Source: Lachnospiraceae bacterium
GTDB taxonomy: Bacteria; Bacillota; Clostridia; Lachnospirales; Lachnospiraceae
Reading direction: 5' to 3'
Assembly: GCA_017412055.1 (NCBI GenBank)
Contig: JAFQOW010000004.1
Coordinates: 1 to 41,751, forward strand
DNA length: 41,751 nt
Positions 9,001 to 15,477 of the stretch are shown piece by piece. The number at the start of each line of letters is the position of its first letter. Positions within the stretch are counted from its first letter, which is position 1. The position numbers and the translations under genes were made by a program. The notes beneath the pieces are model-generated. The model had not been told where the DNA came from. It did not search any database and saw only the letters and a program-made list of their open reading frames with translations.

Positions 9001-11378
9001 GCAGACGCAAAATCATAGCTTCCATCTTCCTTCACGGATAATGAGGTTTTGAGGTAGGCTGTAAATCCTGCCCCTGAAAGCAAAGGTGCTTCGGTATCCT
9101 CTCCATTATCTGAAACCTTGATTAACTGGAAAGGCTGCTTGATTACCTGTTCCATAGAAGTTGTACTTCTGGAAACCTCTGCAACCATGTCGCCCTCATA
9201 ATCACATATCAGGTCATGCTCCTCCTCATCCAAGAGATACCCCTCAGAAGGAGTAATTTCTTTCACATAATAATTTCCGAGATAAAGGTTATTTACCTCT
9301 GCCTCACCATACTTGTCTGTGGTAAGTGTGGCAATCAAATCCCCTGCCTTAAATACCACGCCTGTTGCTCCGTCAGGATGAACAATGTCATTGCGGGCAT
9401 ACAAGCCATATACAGCACCCTCTAAAGACGCATCGCCCTGTGGAATGGCTACACAGGTTTCCTTATCCATCTTGAAAATATGGATTTTTGCTGTGGTACG
9501 GTCATTCTCAAAAGTATGGGTAAAGTTTGCCTTTGGTGTTGTTTCAGAAAGGTAATTGAAGTTGAAACTGTAAACATCACTACTGTTTCTGATATATCCA
9601 TAAGGAGCCTGTGTTTCGGAAATATAATAACTGTTTGCAATCGGTAAATCCAATGTGTAAGCTGCTTTTCCATCTTCTCCCGTTGTTACGGTCTGTAATG
9701 CAGTACCCTTTGTCACGATGACCTGTCCTGCATAGTTCTTAATGTCATTTCCTGCATAAAGAGTGTATTTACCTCCATCAAGAGGATTTTCTGTTTCAGA
9801 ATCCTGCTTCACAACGGATACTTCCGCTTTCTGTCTTGCATTCTGAATGGTAGTTGCTTCGTACTGCACATTTACAGTCTGATCCTTGTACTCAATCTTT
9901 ACGGTCTGTGGAGTGGTATTGATAGTATAACCGTCAATACTCTTTGTCTCCGTTACCACATAAGTTCCTAAGTGAAGGTCTGTAAGCACCACCTGTCCAT
10001 CAGTTCCGGTCACAAGGTTTTCTGCAATCACATCGCCCTTGTTATACACTTTTGTACCGTCTGCCTTATAAATATCTGCACCTGCTGTTACCATAAAAGT
10101 TGCTCCCGGCAGCTTTCTCATTTCATAAGTGAAATTCGTACCATTCCAACCGGAAAGCACTTCTCCCTCTTTGTAAATGGTAATTGCTCCAAGCTGTTCC
10201 TTGTCCGTAGCAGTAAAGGAAGTTGTCTGTCCCGCCTTTACAGTTAAAGTATGAACCTTGTCACTAAGCACATAACCCTTTGGAGCAGTAATCTCCTTCA
10301 CATAATAAGTGCCTGCTACAAGAGCCTTTGATTTTGCCTTACCGTCTGAGCCTGTTGTCAGCTTATCTACAAGATTTGTGCAGCTACTGTCGGAATAGAT
10401 ACCGTAAACTGCACCGGATAACTTCACACCGCTTTCCTCATCCTGCTTTGTAATCTGTCCATAACCGATATTCTCGGTTTTAACCTTAAAATACGCATGA
10501 ACCGGGTCAGCCTGCGGTCTTTCAGAAACAAATTCCTGATAACCGGACTTGTCAGTAAGCCAGAACACACAGCTTGTTGTAGTCTCAACCGCCCCGATTG
10601 TGGAATCCATTGTTGCTGTGGTTGCATTTGTATTTACTGATGTGCTGGAAATTGTAACGCTGTTGCCACTCTTTTCAACAGAATATCCGCTAAGGGAAAT
10701 CGAGAAGTTTCCAAGCACTCCGTTATTGTCTGTTAAGGTTGTTTCAAATCTCTGATTTGCTTCATTCCATTTCAGCTCATAAGTCGGAGCCTTACTCTGT
10801 CTTGTGGCTGAAAAGCTCGGTACTGTCACATAATAAGACGCATTGATGCTGTTCTTTAATGATGTGTAGTAATTATATGAGCTTGTAGGGTTCGGTGCTG
10901 TATTACAGAGCTTCTGAGCCGCAGAATCCGCACTCGAAGTACCATAAATATTTGCAACGATTACCCATACCATTGCCTGTGTTGCAATGAACTGGTCACA
11001 CTGGTCATTGGACGGAGCTGTTGCACTATTTGTGCCGTAGCCATAATACAGGCAGTAGCTTAACAACTTCTCCTGCTCTGCACTCATGCTTGTGCTTGAG
11101 TTCTCATAACTGTTCATAAGCTGTCCACCGTCAGCCGCAAGACCGAAATTCATACAATAGGCTGCATTTCCGTCAATGACTGCATAAAGGATTTTTCCAT
11201 GATTGTATCCCGGCTTTAACTCACTTACCTCTCCGGAATCCTTTGTGGAAGCGTGCCAGAATGCAATATTTGCACTCGGACTTGCTGCAAAGGCTGTTGT
11301 TCCGTTGGTAAACAAAGTTGTAAACACCGTCAGCATGGCTAAAAATCCTGCCATAAATCGCTTCAATCTCTGTTTCAC
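6003..11378 (-). CDS. Thioester- and CnaB/SpaA-repeat surface adhesin, LPQTG-anchored
   Basis: A 1,791-residue wall-anchored adhesin. A signal peptide (about residues 1-32, ending TAFAAS) precedes a thioester domain with candidate Cys75 (AAYCMNFG) and Gln134 (QFIATQAMVWV), the pair that forms a reactive internal thioester able to bond covalently to host amines. About 13 SpaA/CnaB-like prealbumin domains follow, each ending in a motif such as YYVKEITAPKGYV or YRIEEVAAPYGYV, where lysine-asparagine isopeptide bonds with a catalytic Glu are expected. LPQTG at 1753-1757, a hydrophobic segment and KKKEED form the sortase signal. GTG at 11378 is the start, seven bases after GAGGAGG. Its own terminator follows. 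No sortase gene is in view, so a chromosomal or element-borne sortase elsewhere must anchor it. Confidence 0.95.
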   Translation of the reverse strand: MKQRLKRFMAGFLAMLTVFTTLFTNGTTAFAASPSANIAFWHASTKDSGEVSELKPGYNHGKILYAVIDGNAAYCMNFGLAADGGQLMNSYENSSTSMSAEQEKLLSYCLYYGYGTNSATAPSNDQCDQFIATQAMVWVIVANIYGTSSADSAAQKLCNTAPNPTSSYNYYTSLKNSINASYYVTVPSFSATRQSKAPTYELKWNEANQRFETTLTDNNGVLGNFSISLSGYSVEKSGNSVTISSTSVNTNATTATMDSTIGAVETTTSCVFWLTDKSGYQEFVSERPQADPVHAYFKVKTENIGYGQITKQDEESGVKLSGAVYGIYSDSSCTNLVDKLTTGSDGKAKSKALVAGTYYVKEITAPKGYVLSDKVHTLTVKAGQTTSFTATDKEQLGAITIYKEGEVLSGWNGTNFTYEMRKLPGATFMVTAGADIYKADGTKVYNKGDVIAENLVTGTDGQVVLTDLHLGTYVVTETKSIDGYTINTTPQTVKIEYKDQTVNVQYEATTIQNARQKAEVSVVKQDSETENPLDGGKYTLYAGNDIKNYAGQVIVTKGTALQTVTTGEDGKAAYTLDLPIANSYYISETQAPYGYIRNSSDVYSFNFNYLSETTPKANFTHTFENDRTTAKIHIFKMDKETCVAIPQGDASLEGAVYGLYARNDIVHPDGATGVVFKAGDLIATLTTDKYGEAEVNNLYLGNYYVKEITPSEGYLLDEEEHDLICDYEGDMVAEVSRSTTSMEQVIKQPFQLIKVSDNGEDTEAPLLSGAGFTAYLKTSLSVKEDGSYDFASATPVIIGADGKTEIFSDEKGHVVSIAIPYGTYVVIESTTPHNMETIRPFEVKITENNPTTPQIWRVFLDREFTAKLRVIKKDADTGMTVLIPNTEFKIFNMDTNEYVEMITTYPSKETHTSFFTDGDGDLILPDVLPLGTYRIEEVAAPYGYVINDEYVTVMVDTDTFYEIDPDTYEAIITVDYVDEPAVGELTVEKKGEVLDAYKGGLFADSEEKEFVYKEGSLAGAKFEVYAAEDIYTADMQVDENGSRTKYYSAGDLVATIVTGEDGKATLSNLPLGSYMVVEVEAPYGYVLNAEEQVVTFAYVDDKTPVIYESVTFANDRQKVDLSVVKMDKETELPIAGAEFGLYAKEDIFNVDGEIIIEKDTLLEVAVSGTDGRIEFVKDYPLGTYYAKEIKAPHGYVSSEEIVDYNAVYQGQDVKVVKLESEFVNTPTTVEITKTDITSEAELSGATLTVTDSEGNVIDTWTSVAGEAHVIKRLHVGEVYTLREEFAPYGYLQAEEIQFTISDTEDVQYVEMQDEVPTGTIVINKDGEFLTDINLIKGHWYDFVFDYFKKSLAGVTFEVYAAEDIVSPDGLNTVYYAKDTFVAEIVTNDKGIASIENLPLGKYYLVETKTLEGFVLDSEPIMADLSYVDQYTEVVYAGMEITNERQKVQVTVIKTDAETKKELEGAIFGLYAAEDIVNADGKIIVSKDTLVEKAVTGTDGKCVFLSDLPLGQYYVKEIEAPKGYVLNEEIFALDASYQGDDVKVIELEATFANYPTKLEISKTDITGEYELKGATLSIIDKDGNVVETWKSDGETHYIERIPVGEYILREEAAPYGYKIANEVKFTVENTKEIQKVSMKDELVSGKIIIEKTDEDTGKGIAGVEFEIRDKDGKVIETLVTDKNGHAESKELPIAVFKDGNFVEDIKYFVVETKAAEGYILDSTPYEVVLQYDDEAPEVVTYTLSLTNKPTEPKLPQTGDNMNPWLYVGIGMFAILAGVGVCFFKKKEEDVTE

Positions 11379-11404
11379 TTTAATTCCTCCTCGAAATTGG
11401 GCAA

Positions 11405-11440
11405 AAAAATAACAGGCTACAAATCAGCCTGCTATTTTTA
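11405..11440 (-). terminator. Terminator after the lipoprotein gene
   Basis: CAGGCT (11413-11418) pairs with AGCCTG (11426-11431). On the minus strand the hairpin is followed by TTATTTTTTT. It lies between the lipoprotein stop and the adhesin start, so the adhesin may have its own promoter or rely on readthrough. Confidence 0.75.
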
Positions 11441-11458
11441 CCTTATATTTGATTTTGA

Positions 11459-12229
11459 TTATGCACGATAACATCTGAACTCATAGAAGTCTGCACCGTT
11501 AATGGAGTGGACACCTGCATACTCTATGTAGAAATAAGGACCTGTCTCAAGGGAAAGCATTTCTGCAATATAGCTTGCTATTCCATCTACCGAACCAAGC
11601 TTCCTGCCTGATGTGGTAGCTGCCTGATTCAAATCTGTTTCTACAAATACGCTGTAATATCCTGCTCCATCGTAAGGATAATATTCATCATACTCCTCTT
11701 TGGTTATTTCACCGTTTGCGAGCATATTGTCTAAATCCTCCGGTATGGAAATCTTACCATAAGCCTTCGTCTTAGCTGTTGCAAGGGAAACCACTTCATA
11801 AGGATCATACGCTACTGTTTCCACTTCTGCCGGAGCTTCAGTAGGTTGTTCCTTTGGTTGTTCCGGTTCTGTGGGAGCCGGTGTAGGAGCTTCTGTGCTT
11901 GCAGGTGGTTCCGGTTCCGGCTTTTCCTCCTGTGACGGAGTAGTTTCTTCCGGCTTACTCTGTTCTGCCTCCTGCTGTGGTTTTTCCGGCTCCGTTGTAG
12001 GCTCCGGTTCTTCCTTACTCTCCTCTTGTTCTACTTCTACACTTTCCTCTGTATTTTCCACTTCCGCAGTTTCTATAACCTCTGCTTCCTCATTCTCCGT
12101 ACTTATGGTTTCTTCCACCTGTGAAGTTGTCTCAACGCTCTGACTTTCTGTTATCGACTGCTTACTCTGACCGCCGCATCCTGCCAAAATCAGGGTACAA
12201 ACGGTTAAAAGGATAAATAATCTCTTCAT
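11459..12229 (-). CDS. Pro/Glu/Thr-rich lipoprotein
   Basis: The 256-residue product has a lipoprotein signal: a basic start MKRLF, a hydrophobic core and the lipobox LILAGCG with Cys17. A long, acidic, proline-rich linker of about 120 residues (many EEPEP and PTEAP runs) follows and would span the cell wall. A folded C-terminal domain of about 110 residues is not recognised. The start at 12229 is chosen because the lipobox fits and an AGGTG site precedes it; the frame continues upstream without either. It lies directly before the adhesin and may form part of the same surface module. Confidence 0.85.
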   Translation of the reverse strand: MKRLFILLTVCTLILAGCGGQSKQSITESQSVETTSQVEETISTENEEAEVIETAEVENTEESVEVEQEESKEEPEPTTEPEKPQQEAEQSKPEETTPSQEEKPEPEPPASTEAPTPAPTEPEQPKEQPTEAPAEVETVAYDPYEVVSLATAKTKAYGKISIPEDLDNMLANGEITKEEYDEYYPYDGAGYYSVFVETDLNQAATTSGRKLGSVDGIASYIAEMLSLETGPYFYIEYAGVHSINGADFYEFRCYRA

Positions 12230-12285
12230 AATATCACCTGTCCTCTCTCCCACGAGGGACAGGCTTATTGTTCCATAAACTGCCA

Positions 12286-12303
12286 TGCCACATTTTTGTG
12301 GCA
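12286..12303. repeat. Hairpin upstream of the lipoprotein gene
   Basis: TGCCACA pairs with TGTGGCA over a four-base loop. There is no long T run on the minus strand, so it is more likely a regulatory or mRNA-stability hairpin in the lipoprotein leader than a strong terminator. Confidence 0.55.
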
Positions 12304-12401
12304 TTTCCCTCAATGGGTACTATATTTATTTGACTGTTTACGGAACTCCCATTATTAGGGCTGGTCCCGTATTCTGTTCATATCGTCCTCCTGATATTTT
12401 A

Positions 12402-12482
12402 CTACATTCTGTTCTTATATGCCATAAGTCTCTTAGCTCTGGCATTGTTCTTGTGTGCCATAAAAAACTTAACTCTCCACAT
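12402..12482 (-). CDS. Possible 26-residue leader peptide
   Basis: ATG at 12482 lies eight bases after a perfect GGAGGTG site and opens a 26-codon frame (MWRVKFFMAHKNNARAKRLM...). It is followed by another AGGAGG-ATG pair encoding only eight residues (12355-12381). Both sit between the 85-residue gene and the lipoprotein gene. Strong sites with tiny basic products suggest leader peptides or small toxins; neither is demonstrated. I see nothing else in 12230-12507 apart from the hairpin at 12286. Confidence 0.4.
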   Translation of the reverse strand: MWRVKFFMAHKNNARAKRLMAYKNRM

Positions 12483-12507
12483 ACTTCTCACCTCCTTCTA
12501 AATAAAA

Positions 12508-12765
12508 TTATGATTCTACTATACTCATAACTTCCGCTAAGAGTTTGCCTGTAAAACGAACTCCTATTACAAAACCATATTTTTCTGCAAAATATGTAAC
12601 TTGATAAATTAGTTCTTTAATTTCTTCAACCTCTTCTTCGCTTTTACTACCTTTTAGTGGTTCAATCATTTCTTCAACTATAGCATCAAATTCTCTGCCA
12701 AACTGAACACTATCTGGCTCCTCACAAACCACCTTATCATAAATTTTTGACAATAAATCTTCCAT
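12508..12765 (-). CDS. Hypothetical 85-residue acidic helical protein
   Basis: The protein (MEDLLSKIYDKVVCEEPDS...) is acidic and predicted all-helical. The C-terminal FAEKYGFVIGVRFTGKLLAEV segment recalls small element-encoded proteins of the DUF6809 type, but I cannot confirm that. A GGAGGAGAG-like site precedes the start. It has no signal or membrane segment and sits between the small membrane protein and the lipoprotein. Confidence 0.65.
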   Translation of the reverse strand: MEDLLSKIYDKVVCEEPDSVQFGREFDAIVEEMIEPLKGSKSEEEVEEIKELIYQVTYFAEKYGFVIGVRFTGKLLAEVMSIVES

Positions 12766-12783
12766 ACTCTCTCCTCCACTGTA

Positions 12784-12963
12784 TTAGCTTTGGGTACTTA
12801 TCCCTACTAATGACAGTAACACTCGCACAATTAAGGCAAGCAACAGCAGGAATAATTTCAAACCACCAAATAACAGTTTCAAAATCACCAATGCTGCATG
12901 AAGCAATCCTTTTAATATGGTAAGTAATACCACGCCTGTCTTTCTTAAAATCATTCCTGCCAT
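12784..12963 (-). CDS. Small hydrophobic membrane protein (59 residues)
   Basis: From ATG 12963, seven bases after AGGAGG, the product has a short basic N-terminus (MAGMILRKTG) and then about 45 mostly hydrophobic residues, enough for one long or two short membrane spans (ALVILKLLFGGLKLFLLLLA). The longer frame to 13026 lacks a comparable site and would overlap the preceding gene. Function unknown. Confidence 0.65.
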   Translation of the reverse strand: MAGMILRKTGVVLLTILKGLLHAALVILKLLFGGLKLFLLLLALIVRVLLSLVGISTQS

Positions 12964-12982
12964 AGCAATTTCCTCCTTTCCG

Positions 12983-13411
12983 TTACCCCCATGATGAAAC
13001 AAGTCCCATTGTTGTGTCATCCGCACTTACATCTTCTGTCTCTTTCGGTGTCACCACCTCTCTTTCAACCTTGATTTCCGGCATCTGCATTACTTTCCCG
13101 GTTATCAGAGAAGATGCCAATATACTTATCATTTCCTTTTGCAGTTCATCCTTAATCTCTCTCCGAATCTTATCCAAATCATCCCTTGTAATATAAAGGG
13201 GTACTTCGGATTTTACTTTTTCCTCATTGGTTAGCTCATTCCCCTCTAATTTCCTAATATAAGCATCTGTTGCATCTATCAGGAATTGGTTGACTGACTT
13301 ATGCACATTTGTATTTAAGTCAGTCAGTACCATGTGAATCCTGCGGTGTTGCTCGTTATCAAGGTTCATTCGCATATTATGATATACAATGTTATCTTTT
13401 CTCCTTGCCAT
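12983..13411 (-). CDS. Probable ParR-type centromere-binding partner of ParM
   Basis: The 142-residue product starts five bases after the parM-like stop. Its N-terminal 60 residues (NMRMNLDNEQHRRIHMVLTD, then HKSVNQFLIDATDAYI) fit a ribbon-helix-helix DNA-binding fold. The acidic, flexible tail is typical of ParR proteins that bind the actin-like filament. Position directly after an actin-like gene is the canonical parMR order. The DNA site it binds is not identified; the 3,099-3,314 array is a candidate. A generic RHH repressor is the alternative. Confidence 0.7.
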   Translation of the reverse strand: MARRKDNIVYHNMRMNLDNEQHRRIHMVLTDLNTNVHKSVNQFLIDATDAYIRKLEGNELTNEEKVKSEVPLYITRDDLDKIRREIKDELQKEMISILASSLITGKVMQMPEIKVEREVVTPKETEDVSADDTTMGLVSSWG

Positions 13412-13416
13412 TTACA

Positions 13417-14349
13417 TCACCCCAATCCAAACTCCTTTTTATGAGTGGAAAGATAAAGCCTTCCAAGATATTCATATCCCTTCGCATTTGCCTTGACATC
13501 TTCAATATACTGAATATTGTTTCCATCATAGTTACCAAAACGCTTTACCACATTTGCTCCACCACCGACAAATACAATCTCTGTCACTTCAAGATTATAT
13601 CCATGCTCTAAAAGAATGTTATAAACCTTATCCACATAGGCTGTTAGACACTCTTCCACGATAGTCAGATACTTCTGAGGAAGTTTCTCATGCTTTCCGG
13701 TTCTCATAATTTCCTGTATATCTTCCTCGGAAAGCTCCTTACCATACTGCCTCATACATTCCTCATTGATTGTCCTCATGCACTTAATCAAACCTTCCCT
13801 GATTGTGATACACTCAGCTTCATTTGGTGCAGAATCTTCAATCGGCATAATGTCAATGGTCCAGCTTCCAATATCTACCACAACAACCCTTTTCGGGAGA
13901 GTCTTCATTCTATCTGCAACTGCTGCATAGCATTGAGGGAACACCGATACTCTTGCAAGTTTGATACGATACTGCTCATTATCAAATCTGAAGGTCACTT
14001 CTTTTTCCTTTGATAAGTAGTCGATAAAGTCCTGCTTCTCTGCTCCAAATCTTGTAAGCGGCAACCCTACGGATAAGAGAATATTTGCATTTCTCATTCC
14101 CCGTCTGTTTAACTCTTTTGCAACTGCAGCTAATGTAAGAATGTAAAAGTTATCATTTTCTACTTTCAAATCCCTTACCTCAAGCCGCTTACCACCTACC
14201 TTGTAATAGGAACCATTAAACTCTACTACATTATTGTAAAAGGCAGGTTCCGTTGTAATTTCCTTAACTCCGGTTGTAAACACCTGACTAACTGTTTTCA
14301 TTCCTGACCAGCCATGATCCACGCCAACAACTTCAATATGTCTATCCAT
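13417..14349 (-). CDS. parM: ParM/StbA-type actin-like ATPase
   Basis: The 310-residue protein has actin-fold motifs: phosphate-1 loop VGVDHGWSGMKT near residue 8, phosphate-2 motif VVVVDIGSWTIDI at about 155-167, and adenosine motif IVFVGGGANVVKRFG at about 261-275. Such proteins polymerise to separate plasmid or element copies. Their presence on integrative elements suggests an extrachromosomal, replicating phase after excision. It overlaps the stop of the Cys-rich gene by eight bases and is followed five bases later by the ParR-like gene. Confidence 0.9.
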   Translation of the reverse strand: MDRHIEVVGVDHGWSGMKTVSQVFTTGVKEITTEPAFYNNVVEFNGSYYKVGGKRLEVRDLKVENDNFYILTLAAVAKELNRRGMRNANILLSVGLPLTRFGAEKQDFIDYLSKEKEVTFRFDNEQYRIKLARVSVFPQCYAAVADRMKTLPKRVVVVDIGSWTIDIMPIEDSAPNEAECITIREGLIKCMRTINEECMRQYGKELSEEDIQEIMRTGKHEKLPQKYLTIVEECLTAYVDKVYNILLEHGYNLEVTEIVFVGGGANVVKRFGNYDGNNIQYIEDVKANAKGYEYLGRLYLSTHKKEFGLG

Positions 14350-14665
14350 CTTTCTTTTCCTCCTGTTTGATAACTTTTGGTTTCTTAATCACTCCTAATA
14401 CCTCTTTCATACAAGGAAAGCAATACCCTTCTATATGAGGATAAGGACATCCAAAGCATTTACTTTGTTTTTCTTCAACTGTTATTTCCGGCTGTTTCAC
14501 ATCTTCCTTCACACATTTCTTTGCAATACATTGACGATTAATTCCGTGAAAATTTCTGCATCGCATACAACTTCTCAAGTCTCGCTCCAACCTTGCCTCT
14601 ACTGTCACAATATTTCTCGCTTTCGGAGCCTTCTGAACTCTTACATTAATTCCCACAGACAACAC
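14342..14665 (-). CDS. Cys-rich probable zinc-binding protein
   Basis: The product carries Cys pairs arranged SCMRCRNFHGINRQC and KCFGCPYPHIEGYCFPC, consistent with two small zinc-binding knuckles. The start is uncertain: GTG 14665, TTG 14662 and GTG 14656 are all in frame, and the GAGAGG site fits the TTG best by spacing. It overlaps the 3' end of the 49-residue gene and the start of the parM-like gene, indicating coupled translation. No family recognised. Confidence 0.7.
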   Translation of the reverse strand: MLSVGINVRVQKAPKARNIVTVEARLERDLRSCMRCRNFHGINRQCIAKKCVKEDVKQPEITVEEKQSKCFGCPYPHIEGYCFPCMKEVLGVIKKPKVIKQEEKKDG

Positions 14666-14795
14666 CCGCCTCTCGCTCGGCGGAAAGCCTTTGTATTTCC
14701 TCTAATCTTCTGTCTGCCGTACCTGCCGCTTTAGCAAGTGCAAAGAATGTAATCCATACTAAAGCAAATCCTATACCAATAATTGCTTTTATCAT
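14646..14795 (-). CDS. Small single-span membrane protein (49 residues)
   Basis: ATG at 14795 overlaps the TGA of the previous gene (ATGA), with a GGGGG site just upstream. The product starts MIKAIIGIGFALVWITFFAL, a clear membrane helix, followed by a charged tail ending VVCGN. Its stop at 14646 lies inside the next gene. The four-base overlap and hydrophobic N-terminus make it a credible gene despite its size. Confidence 0.65.
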   Translation of the reverse strand: MIKAIIGIGFALVWITFFALAKAAGTADRRLEEIQRLSAEREAGVVCGN

Positions 14796-15184
14796 CTGCT
14801 TTTCCCCCGTTTCTGCTCTGCTTTCCTTTGTTGTTCCTCCTCCATACGTCTGACATACTCCTTAATATCAATTAAATCGCTTAAGTCATAGATTTTGGAA
14901 CACATGGCTCTTTCCACATTTTCCGGGGTACACTCACCACACTCTGTCAATGCTGCTATTACCTTTGCCTTGATTTCTTCCTGTATCAAATCCGGCATTG
15001 CCGCTATATAATATGGTGGCAGTTCTGCAATCTCTGTCTTACCCTCCCTTTCATACTCACGAATTATTCTAAAGTTACTGATAAATTTTTCCTTAATGTA
15101 AATTGCTCTTTGTTTGTTTTCCTCACTGGCTAATTCCACCAGCTCGTCCATGAACTGAATTAACTCTCGTCTTGTCATTGCCAT
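14792..15184 (-). CDS. Hypothetical protein, first gene of the element operon
   Basis: The product is about 130 residues, helical and charged, with a basic C-terminus (EEEQQRKAEQKRGKSR). ATG 15184 is chosen because AAGGAG lies seven bases upstream; ATG 15202 overlaps that site. It is the first gene of the element operon running inward from spoIVB and lies directly behind a strong hairpin. No family recognised. Confidence 0.7.
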   Translation of the reverse strand: MAMTRRELIQFMDELVELASEENKQRAIYIKEKFISNFRIIREYEREGKTEIAELPPYYIAAMPDLIQEEIKAKVIAALTECGECTPENVERAMCSKIYDLSDLIDIKEYVRRMEEEQQRKAEQKRGKSR

Positions 15185-15199
15185 CTGCTTTCTCCTTTC

Positions 15200-15256
15200 C
15201 AATAAAATAGGACCGGATAAGCTGATAGCGATACCAGAGCTAATTCGGTCCTAAAA
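15200..15256 (-). terminator. Attenuator-like hairpin before the first element gene
   Basis: On the minus strand a 16-position stem runs from 15253 to 15238 and pairs with 15223 to 15208 (TAGGACCG opposite CGGTCCTA at the base; 14 of 16 paired) around a 14-base loop, followed by TTTTATT. It lies upstream of the 15184 start, so it would stop or regulate transcription before the operon. It may instead be a protein-binding inverted repeat at the element end. Confidence 0.65.
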
Positions 15257-15477
15257 AATTCTTCTTTATAATTGCCTAATTCTTTTGTATAATCAAAAAT
15301 AGGCAGGACCTAATCAGCAAATATCAAATTGCGTGGTTGTTCCACTATATTTACCAACTAGTCCTACCTTGCATTCTATGTTTAAAAACACCTCACCTTC
15401 TGAATACATTGGTTAGTAAGTATTCTGTTGTATCTTGCGCAAGAGTACACTATTTCGTGGTCAATGAAATAGGACTA
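15208..15477. promoter_or_regulatory. Element-end leader with five alternating TAGGAC/GTCCTA segments
   Basis: The gap between the first element gene and spoIVB holds complementary segments at 15208 (TAGGAC), 15248 (GTCCTA), 15305 (AGGACC), 15361 (GTCCTA) and 15470 (TAGGAC), alternating in orientation. The 15358 and 15470 copies extend to nine bases (CTAGTCCTA, TAGGACTAG). TCTTGCGCAAGA at 15433 is a perfect 12-base palindrome. The layout suits either mutually exclusive RNA hairpins in a leader or a set of recombinase-binding sites. No confident promoter is visible. Confidence 0.6.

Noticed and set aside
11871-12143. Ser/Gly/Val-rich plus-strand frame
   Set aside because: It is antisense to the Pro/Glu/Thr-rich linker of the lipoprotein; the low complexity is a codon artefact.
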